Shown: positions 40,692-52,379, numbered from the stretch's first letter. The stretch: DNA of 64,000 nucleotides from Odontocerum albicorne (GCA_949825065.1 OX463862.1:20565071-20629070); one strand, 5' to 3'. Notes: generated by a model from the letters alone, not told the origin. Program-made: numbers and translations.

Positions 40692-41102
40692 TTGTCATTT
40701 GTTTTATCAAACACTGTTTATTCCACTTTATGTAACGGTATAACCCTACCGGTTTCAAAGTTTTTACCTCATCATCGGGGTAGCATAAACAATACTGAAT
40801 TATGTTCGAACTGGTACCGAAATACACACTTCTAACGATAAAAAATCAGGTTAGGTATTGTGGTCGGAAGGAGGCAGGAGACAACTTAAACGAGCGGCTA
40901 ATTTTTACCATTAGAAGTATATATTTCGGTACCAGTTCGAACAGAATTCAGTGTTGTTTATTTTCTCCTGATGATGAGGTGAAAACCTTGAAACCGGTAG
41001 GGTTATACCGTTACATAAAATTGAATAAACAGTGTTTGATAAAACAAATTTCAATGTCTTTAAACCTACACAATGTTAATGCCTCAACTATAAATAATGT
41101 AC
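40692..41102 (+). repeat. foldback element with hammerhead-like cores (Penelope-like LTR?)
   Basis: Two arms of about 165 bp in inverted orientation around a ~40-bp spacer. Both arms contain TGTTTATTC(C/A)A, TAACGGTATAACCCTACCGG and TTCGAACTGGTACCGAAATA (or their complements). Read toward the right end, the core is CTGATGATGAGGTGAAAACC then TTGAAACCGGTAGGGTTATA and CCGTTACAT. The right flank (CTTTAAACCTACACAATGTT) also follows the half copy at 8835 and precedes the arms at 52380 and 61877. Inverted pseudo-LTR pairs and a CTGATGA...GAAAC core are known in Penelope-like elements; the assignment here is inference. Confidence 0.6.
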
Positions 41103-41630
41103 TTGTAATATATTTATATTTTTTCTAACGGTCTGAATTAAACTCTGGGTCAACAATTTTCAATTGATATCTTCCCATAATATGGTCCAATTCACATCTT
41201 ACTTAGACCATCAACTAATTGTTTTCATGTTGTCTTCAGTTAGATACAAGCAAAAGTCAATTTACTGGGGACATGACGAAATAAAGGCAACAAACCCAAA
41301 ATATAAATTGAGATATTACCAACTCTTTTTTTGTTTTTCATAAAATATGTATACATAAATGTAACTTTTATCTATTAAGTCATTTTTGATACAATTTTTG
41401 AAACAGTAGAATGACTTTTTTGCCTCATATGTATATTACATTCTCTTCCTTCAATTAGTTTCTTTGATTGAATTGAAAGATGGCATTTTGTATTCTTGAC
41501 ATGGATCTAGACCTAGACCATTTATCCCTCACTAGAAAGAGTTTATAGATTATTGCATATATTTATTTTAAATATTTGTCTGTAGTTGTAGGTGTTTGGT
41601 AAAGATAGTAAAAAAACAAACTAATATACA
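41103..41630. other. unassigned intron sequence
   Basis: AT-rich, nothing recognised. Confidence 0.4.
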
Positions 41631-42120
41631 TATTGGGTTGATGCGAGATTTATTGCCATTTTATACACCCCTTTCTACCCTCTGAGGAGAATTGCATTAA
41701 AAAAAGTTTGGTGGGATGTTGAGGGTGTAGTTTATGATAAACTTTTAAAAACTAACGAGATAGTAAATTAAGTACTATCAACAAAGAGAAAAATTAAATC
41801 AGGTGTTGATTGAAAGACAATTGCATTTATTTAACAGAAACTGATTGTTTTTCACTATGATAATGCCATTAATCCCACAAAAAAAAAGATTGACTTAAAA
41901 AGAAAATTTTACATCCCCTACTCTCCCCAGACTTGGCACCTTGCAATTATCATTAATTTTAATCCCTGCAAAATTATCTTAAGGGTAAAAAATGTAATTC
42001 TGGAAGAAATCAAAATAATCCTTGATGATTTTTTAAATTTTAAAACATGAAAATCTTTATAGGGATGGGATATATAAATTGATGAAATAATTTACAATAT
42101 ATAAATTGATTATTTAGTGG
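41631..42120 (+). pseudogene. mariner remnant, heavily degraded
   Basis: Starts at a mariner-style end TATTGGGTTGATGCGAGATT. The plus strand gives VWWDVEGVVYDKLLKTNEIV, then FHYDNAINPT (second Asp region), IPYSPDLAPCNYH (third position Asn), SLQNYLKG and LYRDGIYKL. Many stops; the N-terminal half and first Asp are gone. Confidence 0.75.
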
Positions 42121-42154
42121 GAGAAAGTTCTAGAATGATATTTCAGAAAATAAT

Positions 42155-42725
42155 TGAGAAGGGTGAAAGGAAAAGTAAATGTGAACAATTAAATATTAGA
42201 AGGAATCGAAGAATTCTGCTGTTTGGGAACGATATTCTCAGATGAAAGGTGGAACGAGATATTGAATGATGAGTTGGAATAGAAAACAAAGTCAATAAAG
42301 CACTAAAAGACACCAAATAATATCAAAATCTGCTAAAATGATGATAAACACAACAGCTTATTAGTGCCAACATTGATGTATATGAGTGAAATTTGGACTT
42401 GGAAAATTAATGAAAGGAGTTGAGTAAATGTGAGAAGAATATATAATGTGTCGATGTATGATGAAATAAGAAATATAATTATTAAGGATGAATGTGAGCA
42501 AAAAACTGAAGTGTTCTATATGACGAAAAATAGTGTGTCGAGGTTTGGACATGTTGAATGGATGTGAGACTCGCTAAACAAATGTATAAAGCAAGTATGA
42601 GTAGAATTCGTCTGAGAAAAATATGGTTGTTCCAAGTTAATGAAATTTTGACAGAAAAAAATATAATGAGTAAAAGAAACAAGGAACTGTATAATAATAA
42701 AAAGAGATTGAAAGGCATTAAATAA
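42155..42725 (+). mobile_element. LINE family A fragment next to the last MED25 exon
   Basis: EFCCLGTIFSDE-like stretch, ENKVNKALK, VRRIYNVSMYDEIRNIIIKD, ECEQKTEVFYMTK and RFGHVEWM follow the family order with several frame breaks. It ends about 70 bp before the terminal exon acceptor. Confidence 0.75.
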
Positions 42726-42816
42726 AGAATGTTTAGATTTAAGGTAAGTATTATGAGAGAATTCAGAGGAGTTAATTATGTTTTTGTTACGCAACAGCAA
42801 CCGCAGTTCAGAGCAG

Positions 42817-42902
42817 GAGCTGGGCTCGGAGCTCCCAGACCTCCCACGCAGTCGCAGAACCCTCAACAATTTGATGACAACTCCTTCGATCTCTTCCAAT
42901 AA
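42817..42902 (+). CDS. MED25: MED25 terminal exon
   Basis: Continues the phase-1 junction from 17845: G plus GA completes Gly, then AGLGAPRPPTQSQNPQQFDD, NSFDLFQ and TAA at 42900-42902. The acceptor would be TTCAGAGCAG ending at 42816. An acceptor at 42797 (after TTTTTGTTACGCAACAG) has a better pyrimidine tract. It would give QQPQFRAGAGLGAPRP in the same reading frame only if joined in phase 0, which would require an unseen exon in the 25-kb intron. Composition (Gln/Pro-rich, short acidic-hydrophobic end) and the poly(A) signal 57 bp downstream support a real 3' end. The exact 5' boundary is uncertain. Confidence 0.7.
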
Positions 42903-42958
42903 ACTTAAGAAGCACGAGCCGTGATCGTCTGAATGACCCTTTCAAATTCTGTTATGAT

Positions 42959-42964
42959 AATAAA
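42959..42964 (+). terminator. MED25: MED25 polyadenylation signal AATAAA
   Basis: Canonical AATAAA 57 bp after the stop codon, followed within 20-40 bp by A- and T-rich sequence. It fits a short 3' UTR. Confidence 0.6.
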
Positions 42965-43309
42965 TGAAAAATGATTTTTTACTTAAAAAAACGAAGACTA
43001 GTTTTGAGATCATAAAAACAAAAAAAAAAAAACACTTAAATGATTAAAAAAATAATGTTTATTTTATAATATCAAAACTGGTTATTGTTTTCACATGAAA
43101 AATATCGACTCCTTAACATGTTCACTACCAACCACATTATATTGTCCGTCATAAGGCAAGCTCATGAAATATAGTGTGACAAACTACAGTAACTTATACG
43201 AGACAGTATGGTGTTCCAATCACATTGTGAAATGTGACTTAAACCCAGATGAAATTTGATAGCCGTATTTGTTCAAAAAATCTTACATAATTTTGTACAT
43301 ACAAACTTG

Positions 43310-43492
43310 CAACCTTTGTGGCCTAATTTGTTAGATGCGTGTTTCCCAACCTGTGGGGCTGCGCGTTTGATTCTTATCTGTATCCAATTTGCTTAAAAAG
43401 GGTTTCGGTCTTGTTTTCACTTGCCAGTATTGCCACTTTGCAATAAGCCCACCAAGTTGTACTGTATTCAACAAAAATATTATACAATACTT
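43310..43492 (+). repeat. tRNA-derived SINE family 1, near full length
   Basis: GTGGCCTAATTTGTTAGATG (A box), GGCTGCGCGTTTGATTCTTA (B box), TTTAAAAAGG-like, GCCACTTTGCAATAAGCCCA, CCAAGTTGTACTGTATTCAA and a TTATACAATAC tail. Confidence 0.8.
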
Positions 43493-43757
43493 GCTGTGTG
43501 TAATAGTTTTTCATACGTTTTTACTTGAAGATGTGCGTTATTCGGCCATCACCAATAAAATTCTTCACATATGGCTGATTGTGTTTTTTTTTAAAGTAAA
43601 TAGGTATGTTTCATTTTTAAAAAAACATTTCGGACATGGGGCTACTTCATTACTATAAGGTCGGCAGTGAACTTGTTAATAAAGCAGCGGTGTATAAAAG
43701 CAAATATTATTTAAAAAAAAATTATTTAGGTACCAATTAAAAATAAGGTATGATTTC

Positions 43758-44300
43758 TGACTATAAAATCCATTATTTTAAAATAAATTTTGTTAACCCA
43801 GTATCATCGCTTATGCAACTTTTAAAATCTATTATTTTCAAATAAATTTCATAAATGCCATTATCACTCGTGCTACTTATTTTAAAATCCATTGTTTTCA
43901 AACAAATTTTATTAACACCAGTATCATCATATATGCTACATATTTTAAAATCCATTGTTTTCAAATAAATTTTATTAACACCAGTATCATCATATATGCT
44001 ACATATTTTAAAATCCATTGTTTTCAAACAAATTTTATTAACACCAGAATTATCACATATGCTACTTATCTTAGAATCCATTGTTTTAAAATCAATTTTA
44101 TTAATCATCACATATACTACTTATTTTAAAATTCATTATTTTAAAATGAATTTTATTAATGCCAGTATCATCACAAATGCTACATATTTTAAAATCCATT
44201 GTTTTAAAATAAATTTTATTAATGCCATATTTTAAAATCATTACATATGCTACATATTTTAAAAACCATTATTTGAAAATAAATGTTATTAATGCCAGTA
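43758..44300. repeat. ~63-bp tandem repeat, about nine degenerate copies
   Basis: Unit pieces: TTTTAAAATCCATTGTTTTC, AAATAAATTTTATTAACACC, AGTATCATCATATATGCTAC. The two central copies are almost identical; outer ones decay. A 112-residue minus-strand frame over it is a repeat artefact. Confidence 0.9.
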
Positions 44301-44479
44301 TCATGTGTGCTACATGTTTTTTTTTAATGTTAAAAAAGTGGATTTCTGAATATATATTTTTTTAAATGTGAATGCAGTGTCAAGAGAAAAAGGAAATAAC
44401 ACCAAAGTTTTGACAATTTTATTCTATGAGAAGTTTGGTAAGACCTAAAAAATATGGCACGATCATATGAGCCAAATTT

Positions 44480-44605
44480 TTAATCTCATGAAGTTTTAAA
44501 AATAGGAGAGTAAACATGACAGTTGATTGGAAGTCACAGGAGTAATAAATATATTTTTGGATAAAATGAAATGGAGATCTGTCCTCTCTGCCTACCTCAA
44601 TAATG
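44480..44605 (+). mobile_element. LINE 3' fragment, related to 27650-27935
   Basis: TTTTTGGATAAAATGAAATG then GAGATCTGTCCTCTCTGCCT and ACCTCAATAATG. Confidence 0.45.
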
Positions 44606-46865
44606 ATAATTATTTGTACATCATATATGTAAACTTTTGATAAATTTATTCGTCATATTTTTTGTACATGGAAATTTTGGGAGTTGAGAAAAAGAGTTTG
44701 TATTATTTTTTGAAATTCTTTCAATTTTTTAATATTATTTCAATCTTTTAGAAATTCAACACACTGTACAGTGATGACAATGCTTGAATCTTATTCCAGG
44801 AGGCTGATTCCTAAATAACCTCAAGAGAACAGTTTGTTGCTACTTTAAGATCTTTTTAAAAAATCACCTCTACCATGGTTTTTTTAAATTTTAAAATTGA
44901 GTAAATGGATAAATAGGTAGATGTGCCTGAAAATATATATCGCATTAATTATCCGTATGAAAAATTATTTATATTTTTGATATACTCGGAGTAAGATGGT
45001 GTACTTAAAAAAAATAGACAATATTTGAACTCTTTATGAACTATATGTAGACCAGTTATTTTATGCATTTATTTATTTTTATGGTACCGTTTGCTGACCA
45101 AATATCAATTAAAGGGTGTCTATATTTGAATATCTGTACCCTGGAAAGGCAAGATGTATTTTTGAAATTTTCAATGTTAGGTGTATTTTTTTATAATTTT
45201 CAATATATTATTATATTTAAAAAAAATAATTGACTAAAATATCTATTAAAAAATCAATGTCAACTATTGAAATCAGAATCGAAGTTAAAGGCGTGATTAC
45301 TGGGGCTAAAGACAATATTGTCTCCTGGTTAAGTTCTTCAAAATGTCCAAATCACCAATTCGGATTTGTTAGCATATAAAGAAAAAACTGTCAAAACATT
45401 CCAATGAAAAATTTAATTTTTATCTTTGCTCTTCTATAAAATTATCAAAATTGACATAGTCTGCAATGTTTTTAGGGTACAGATATAATATCTCACAAAT
45501 AGCCGACTATTATTTTCATAAATATTATTTTTTCTGTTACTTTAAATTACAGAAATAATTTTAAAAATAATAAAAAGTTGCATATTTACGAGTATAAGAG
45601 AAATGGAATAATGATATCCTGAATCATCGGAGCCCAACAACTGAATTGATGTGGTTGTTCGCCTTTGTTAGTCTTGAAAGACAATGGATATGCAGTGACT
45701 AATAAAGTACAATTGGGACTGGCGGTATATTTTCTAGCAATTGTGGAGACCAATTCTTACATTAGCCACATTAGCAAAACTAGATAATGCCTTGGTCCAG
45801 ATGGTACTCCACACTTCACTCTTTCACTTGAATTTGAGATCTTCAAGCGAATTTTCATTACACGCCTCTTTGCCTTGATGAAACACTTTTTAACACGGCG
45901 TCACAGATTTTTGTCCTTGTCAAAATCTTTCCACAATTCAAAATTCACATTACAAGTCTTCATGTTTTTTTAATAGACATCCTTATAATGTAGATACTGT
46001 TCATCATTTGATCTTTCGGAGTTTTGTATTGCACGGTAAAGACACAAGATAGGGCTTTGATCACGTCCCGACCCTTCTAGGTTTAGGGGGTGTAGATTTT
46101 AATGAAGTTATTTTAGATATATATTTCAACGACACAAAAAAATGGGCTCTTGCATTAAACCCTGGGTTACTAAAAGATCTTAATAAAAAGCTATAGACTT
46201 CCTTTAAAGGCTCTCAGACTCGGAGCGAGGATTTGGAGTACTTTGAGGTGTTATCCTGGGCTGTCGCATTATGCCCTGGAGAACTATTCATGAGAGCTTA
46301 GTTGTATTGGAGGCTGCCTCTGTGGGATTTGATGTCAGGACCTTTTCAGGATATAATCCATGAAGGATCTTTCAACCCTTTCAAAAGGTTTTATTGCTGA
46401 AAAACGTTTCGAGTGGTAGTTTAATAAGTATTATTTTTGTCTAATAGAATTTTGTTATTATCTAAAAGATTATCTGTTATAAATTTTAAATTACATTTGA
46501 TTCATTTTGTGGATACTGTGTTCGCTAAAATGTGTTGATTTTATCCTTCATCGGGTAAGGGTATTTAATTTCTTAATATTTATCAACTTACCATAACATT
46601 GTCACCCTCATTGGTTAGCTATAAAAAAGGCCTTAACAATCATCACATCTCACATCAAAATTTTCATGAAGAAATAGAATCGAGCATTCAAGTATTTCTC
46701 AATGTTCCTTAACTGGTCGCTCACATCTCGCTGAAAATGTTCAGCGTTTCTTCGATCAAAGACAAGCACTTCGCTCAAGCAAGCCTATTGGCTTTTCCAG
46801 TTCACTGCTCTTCATTCATTACATCGTGCTTGACTGTAAGGCTTTGAAATGAGTTACTAACACTA
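44606..46865. other. unassigned intergenic sequence
   Basis: Mostly AT-rich. 45600-46400 has higher GC (for example TGGTCCAGATGGTACTCCAC near 45795) and may be an old unclassified element. A TATAAAAAAGG at 46620 is the only promoter-like motif. No gene seen. Confidence 0.4.
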
Positions 46866-46867
46866 TA

Positions 46868-47035
46868 TGTTCTCCATGGTTTAGTTAGGAAGACTCTTCT
46901 ATCTGGGGATTTCGGGTTTGATTTCTGATGATAACTGAATAAAAAGGAGTCCCAGTCGGGTAAAAGTGTTCATCTGGTAATATACTCGCAATGGATTTAT
47001 ATGAGCAAGTGTTATATCGTCACATGCTGTGTATT
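46868..47035 (+). repeat. SINE family 1, diverged copy
   Basis: CTCCATGGTTTAGTTAGGAA, GATTTCGGGTTTGATTTCTG and AATAAAAAGGAGTCCCAGTC. The 3' domain is weak. Confidence 0.55.
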
Positions 47036-47430
47036 GTTAAAAATGTGCAATTATGAACTGCAAGTTTTATGTCTATTTCAGTGGTTTAAAATCCCTAAGA
47101 CTATTAATGAGGCCGAAGACATTGTTGTTTCCTGGTCATTTCTTCAATTTGTCCTCATCACCAGTCTGGATATATTGTGGGGTACCATACAAATGAATAA
47201 ATGAATTAAAGTGACATACATCATATAGTGACTTGAAAAATTGTATTTTTCCTAATTTCTCAATTCCATGTCCTTTCTTTCTTTTATATATAAGTAGTAA
47301 AGTCTAAATGTTTCTGGTCCAAGGATATAAACAAAAGGTGATTGGAAAGTCAACATCTTGCTGTTATTTCTTTTAATTATTTAATCTTCCATCTTGTAAC
47401 ACTTGCTTTTACACAAATGCATCTGTTTCT
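47036..47430. other. unassigned intergenic sequence
   Basis: Nothing recognised. Confidence 0.4.
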
Positions 47431-47525
47431 GAAGTGAGTGTTTTCTGCTGGTTTGCCTTGATGAGAGTCATCTTCATTAGATTATCCGCTGAACAGTTAA
47501 GCCTAATCTTTCACTGTAGAATATG
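47431..47525 (+). repeat. dispersed repeat shared with 4727-4805
   Basis: TTTTCTGCTGGTTTGCCTTG, ATGAGAGTCATCTTCATTAG and AGCCTAATCTTTCACTGTAG. Confidence 0.55.
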
Positions 47526-48249
47526 ACGGAGAAAATTATCTGTACATAGCATCTAAATCTAAACATCGCTTAATTTCTGCTGACCTTTTCATCTCTGTTA
47601 AAAGAAATTTGATAACCGCGTAATATTTCATTTTAGAATATAACATCACCAGATCCACCATCTTCTGTCGGCTCTAGTTGACATATTATTGAGAATAGAA
47701 GTATCTGGCCTGTATGGTATCTTCCATACAAGCATTACCTTGTTCAGGCAGGAACATTTTGGACCTTACTGCTATATCATTTTTCCAACAACTATTGTAT
47801 TCCTCCATTAATTATTGAAATTTATCTTTATGTTTCTAATAACTATTTATGTATTTCATTTTACTCTTCCTGTTAACTTCTTAAATTATTGTCTGGGTTC
47901 TTTAGAAGAGATAACTTGGTGCAAGGAACTATAAATAACTAAATAAAAAAAGCAATGCAATGAAGTTTAGATAGATAAATAAATAAGAAATAAAGGCCAA
48001 AATGTATGACATCAAGAATTTTTCTTAGTTGAGTAGCAGAATTTAGATGTTCGTTTTTTTATACAAAGAAAATGTCTTCTAAAGTGAATCTTATTATTAA
48101 TTAGATAGATAAAATAAATAGCGAATAAAACTTTGTACATAAGATTTTTTTATGAAATTTGTGATTTGATATTTAGGAAAATAAAAAAGGTTATAAAAAA
48201 ACAAATGTGTTTTATTTAATTCCCAAGTTCAGTTAACAAATATTATAAT
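47526..48249. other. unassigned intergenic sequence
   Basis: AT-rich; nothing recognised. Confidence 0.4.
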
Positions 48250-49045
48250 TTTGTCAAAATATTGAGTGGTAAACCCAAAATTGTCAAAAAAACTGCATAC
48301 GAGTAGTAAGCCTAAAGATGTCAAAATACTACTTAGTACACCTAAAGGTTCCAAAATATCGCGTAGTACGCCTAAAGATATTGAAATACTTCATAAAATA
48401 CCTAAATATGTCAAAATACTATATAGTAAACCTAAAAATGTCGAAATACTGTATACAATTTTTAAATATGTCAAAATACTGCACAGTAAGCCTAAAGATG
48501 TCAAAATACTGCTTATAGTTCGGAAATTCTAGGATGAGTCCTGTGACAGCTCACAAATTTGTCCCAATACAACCTTATGTAATGTATTTACCTAAATAAC
48601 TTGCTATTGATTAGAATTGAGGCTTATATTAAAGTTGGTAAAATAATTAAAATTACTGAACATCGTTACAAGGTTGTATTGGGGCAAATTTGTGAGCTGT
48701 CACAGGACTCATCCTAGAATTTCCGAACTATAGTACACCTAAAGATTCCAAAATACTGCATAGTACGCCTAAAGATATTAAAATACTTCATAGAATACCT
48801 AAATATGTCAAAATACTAAAAGGTAAACCTAAAGATGTCGAAATACTGTATAGAATTCCTAAATATGTCAAAATACTGCATAGTAAGCCTAAATATGTCA
48901 AAATGCTGCATAGTACGCTTAAAGATATCAAAATACTGCATAGTACCCCTAAAGATATCAAAATACTGCATAATACGTCTAAAGATATCAGAATACTGCG
49001 TAGTACGCCTAAACGGTACACCTAAAGGTCTCAAAATACTGTAGT
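48250..49045. repeat. 30-bp minisatellite array interrupted by a MITE
   Basis: About nine units before 48516 and ten after 48732, consensus CCTAAAGATGTCAAAATACT then GCATAGTACG. The 30-bp length opens frames in several phases (for example MSKYCIVSLN repeats); these are not genes. Confidence 0.92.
48516..48730. mobile_element. 215-bp MITE with 61-bp TIRs
   Basis: Ends TAGTTCGGAAATTCTAGGAT and its exact complement. The arms continue through GAGTCCTGTGACAGCTCACA and AATTTGTCCCAATACAACCT, with one mismatch seen in the 61 bp. TA lies on both sides (48514-48515, 48731-48732), in register with the interrupted minisatellite unit. The near-perfect arms point to a recent insertion. TA target suggests Tc1/mariner-type mobilisation. 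Confidence 0.9.
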
Positions 49046-49298
49046 TCTTTTAAGCCTTTTTAAATATGTATGTATAAAATAATGATTCCATCGCAAAACA
49101 GAATTTGCAAGTGCTCATTCTTAGTTTAACCGCATGTGCTTTCTATTTACATTGTTTCTGTGCTAGCTGTCTCATTCGATGCCCTTGCTATTACAACTGA
49201 TCTCATGTCCAGTATCCCCGCCGGTCCTTTGTATCTGTTTATAACATTATAAAAGTTCTTTGATAAGATGGGGAATCAAGGTGTACCATTATTGAGGA

Positions 49299-49366
49299 AT
49301 ATAAGAAGAAATTTAAGCAACAGGTTTTTTTACAAAACTGCTTGTTGCTCAAATTTCTTCTTATAT
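49299..49366. repeat. 26-bp inverted repeat (hairpin)
   Basis: ATATAAGAAGAAATTTAAGC and ACA, a ~16-base loop, then TGTTGCTCAAATTTCTTCTT and ATAT; one mismatch. Confidence 0.85.
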
Positions 49367-49439
49367 TACAAAAATTTAACAAAATGCTAGACTGCTACTG
49401 CTTTGTATCCAGTGGAATCGGAGTTAGCGAAAGCAAAAA

Positions 49440-50090
49440 ACCTTTTTGTGACAGTATGCTTATGAAAAAAATGTTCTATTGAAATGACAAAGAAATTCAA
49501 TTAGCCGGGAAGTTCCAAACGGTGGCACTATCTCATCAAGCGCCGCAAGACATGTAGAACACACAGACCATTGTCTCAAAAAAGCAGTGTGATTCAACGG
49601 CAAAATGTAGTTACTTTTCATTGCTTTCTTCTTAACTTTTTTCAGAACTACTTGGGGCTTTATCAATGAGGAAATGCTTAGTCCTTTGCATGGGATTTGA
49701 GCTGATATTTTTGAAGCAGTCCAAAATTGTCATGAAGTACGGAGAATCAACAAATGTTCCCACATTATTACTGACGGGGCCAAAGCTATGACAGGAACTA
49801 TTTTGTGACTATTGAAACAGAATGATATTAACTGTCCTACCATTCATCAAGAAGCACTTAGTAGAAAATTTCCATATCAAATCAATGCAATGAAGGTTGT
49901 ATATTTTTCCAATAAAAAATTAAAAAGCAACATGACTTTTACTGCAAAATTTTAAAAGAAGCTAAAAAGTATATATTTTTAAATTTGTATTCTATGTATC
50001 TAATATTCTGGATGTGACCCTCAGTTTGTATATTTTTTAAAGTGGCCCTCCGGGTACTGGACCTGGACCATCATGTAGTAGACAAAGGTT
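49440..50090 (+). pseudogene. hAT-like (ZBED-type) transposase remnant and 3' end
   Basis: Plus strand from about 49690: LHGI, stop, ADIFEAVQNCHE, CSHIITDGAKAMTGTIL, stop, LLKQNDINCPTIHQEALS. These match the order in hAT transposases of the ZBED5/GTF2IRD2-like group (ADIFxxV, TDGAPAMTG, HCIIHQEALC). A GC-rich end at 50035-50075, AAGTGGCCCTCCGGGTACTG, resembles hAT subterminal sequence. The N-terminal zinc finger and C-terminal dimerisation region are not visible. Confidence 0.65.
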
Positions 50091-50772
50091 GTAAGTAAAA
50101 TGAGTATTTTTTAGAATAAAATAAAAGACACATAAACTGTACAATTTACATTTTTATTTTGTATTATTCAAACTAATATAACAGTAAATGCTAACAGTTC
50201 TCATAAATGTCTTTATATTCTTAACATCAATCTCGGATGCAATATTTATATAAATACATATTTTCTCCTTATTTCACAAAATGTTTATGCCCATTTTTCA
50301 AATTATACAAAAAAGATTGGCTATGTATATATATTTAAGGCTAAAATCACATTAGATTTAACACATTAACTGCTGTATAATTTTTTTTTAAATCACGGTG
50401 AGGCTCAACAGTTTTCTCATATTTAAAATTCTTAAAAAAATAGATAAAAGGTGAGAGCAGATATAATTCATTGTTATACACCTTTACAAACCATATCAGT
50501 ACCATTAGACCCTTCAGGCTCGCTTGTTTTTTAATCCATCCAGAGAAATTCAGAATAGAACGGCAATAAAGAATATTTAAACAATTAAAATTGATAACAA
50601 CTTGCGATGCCTCCTTGAAAATATTTGTCACGGGAATAATAACAGGATGTTTTCTGTTATCTTGACACGGTGCATGTGTCCTGATGAAAGAGAACTTTTT
50701 TCTTCTTCATATGGGTCCGTTTTTTTTATGAATGTTTTAAGCAGCCAGCAAAATTTTATATGATCATGCAAA
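50091..50772. other. unassigned intergenic sequence
   Basis: AT-rich; nothing recognised. Confidence 0.4.
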
Positions 50773-50838
50773 AGGATTGTAATACAATAAGTAATTGGAT
50801 TGTAATACAATAATTATAAATGGATTGTAATACAATAA
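50773..50838. repeat. short tandem repeat, three copies
   Basis: TGGATTGTAATACAATAA(A/T) repeated with short linkers. It carries the palindrome TTGTAATACAA. Confidence 0.8.
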
Positions 50839-50997
50839 ATGTCACATTCCTTTTCACTCGGACGTATTCTTCAGTTGCTTTATATTGGAATCGATAACAC
50901 TTCATGTATTCGGAATCAATTATTTGGGTATGAACCCATGCCCACATTTGGGGTATTTTCGATTTGAGTATGTGAATTATTTTATAAATTTTTTTTT

Positions 50998-51088
50998 GTG
51001 TACATGGTTATACATGGCAGGCTTATTGCTATACACCAATTTGTGTACATGGTTATACATGGCAGGCTTATTGCTATACACCAATTTG
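50998..51088. repeat. 45-bp perfect tandem duplication within SINE-like sequence
   Basis: GTGTACATGGTTATACATGG, CAGGCTTATTGCTATACACC and AATTT occur twice in a row. On the minus strand this resembles the SINE family 1 3' domain (GCAATAAGCCTGCCATG). Confidence 0.8.
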
Positions 51089-51587
51089 AATATGAATCCC
51101 GTTGGTACTCAACTTTTTTAAAATGGGTTCCAGTAAGGCTTTGTTTAACATTTTTTTTTAAAGACTGCATAAGCCAACCATATTGTACTATATAAAATAA
51201 ATGTGTAGTAAAATACAAAAAAAAAGTGGAATTGGCAAGATGAAAGAAGATTTCAGCTGGACTGGTATATCCCGAGAAGACCCAGGACTCGACTGAAGAA
51301 GTATTCTGACAACGCTGCAACTCCTAGCCTTATGGACGAGGGAGAAAATATATGGATATGGTTTATACATAATTCCAAACCGTGACTTGTAAATCAACCA
51401 ATGAAAAAATTCTTTTTTATACAATTTAGGAATAAATTTATCATAAGCATGTACGGTTTATCATTAGGTTTGCTTTTTTTGTGAAAATAAAACAATTACA
51501 TACATACTCGTATATTCATTCGAATAATTTTACTTTAAATGAAAATAAATTGTAAGTGTAAAAAGGGTTAAAATTATTTTGACAAAC
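51089..51587. other. unassigned intergenic sequence
   Basis: The first ~60 bp may be SINE-derived; the rest unrecognised. Confidence 0.4.
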
Positions 51588-51915
51588 AATTAAGGCGGTT
51601 AGATGACAAGTGACATAACTCACCTAAATATTTAAGGCAGTTAGATGACAAGTGACATAACTCACCTAAATATTTAAGGCGGTTAGATGACAAGTGGCAT
51701 AACTCACCTAAATATTTAAGGCGGTTAGATAACAAGTAACATAACTCACCTAAATATTTAAGGTGGTTAGATGACAAGTGACATAACACACCTAAATCTT
51801 TAAGGTGGTTAGATGACAAGTGACACAACACACCTAAATATTTAAGGTGGTTAGATGGCAAGTGACAACTCACCTAAATATTTAAGGTGGTTAGATGACA
51901 AGTGACATAACTCAC
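51588..51915. repeat. 42-bp tandem repeat, about eight copies
   Basis: Unit AAGGCGGTTAGATGACAAGT, GACATAACTCACCTAAATAT, TT. The 14-codon minus-strand frame is a repeat artefact. Confidence 0.93.
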
Positions 51916-52379
51916 CAAAATAAATAAATGGAAAAGCCTTTGATCCAATGTGTTCTATCAAATAGATGTGCTTAAATCCTCTTCCTTGTGTTGTTATGAA
52001 GGTATCATGAATTTATCACCATATACCATAGTTTCTTAACCTATGGGTACAATTAACTTTCCTACACATTATCAGGAACTAATTATGTACGAAAGTTAAG
52101 CATTGCCTATATAAAGTACTTAAAATCGGAGTTTGATTATTATTTAAATAATAAAAATGGAGTTCAATAATGCTGTTTCATAAAATAAAATGAAAATATC
52201 ATTTATCTCAGCTAAACATTTTTGGACTTATGCCTCTGACAGCAACATTCCTGATAGAGTTGATATAAATCATAGACAAGTAAAATTAGAGTTGGTGATC
52301 GCTATATTATCGTTAGTATTTTTTACTTCTTTAACCATATGATCTTAAACAAATCAGTTACAGCAATAATTGAACTTAG
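51916..52379. other. unassigned intergenic sequence
   Basis: Nothing recognised. Confidence 0.4.

Noticed and set aside
43773..44111. 112-residue minus-strand ORF (KTMDFKICS repeats)
   Set aside because: Artefact of a 63-bp tandem repeat.
46620..46656. TATA-box promoter (TATAAAAAAGG with downstream TCACATC)
   Set aside because: No gene or ORF follows; such motifs are common in AT-rich DNA.
48266..49044. Several ORFs with 10-residue repeats
   Set aside because: The 30-bp minisatellite keeps frames open; the array is broken by a MITE and has no gene structure.
48250..49045. CRISPR-like array
   Set aside because: Units are contiguous tandem repeats without unique spacers, and the genome is eukaryotic.
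51574..51873. 99-residue minus-strand ORF with HLSSNRLKYLGE repeats
   Set aside because: Artefact of the 42-bp tandem repeat.
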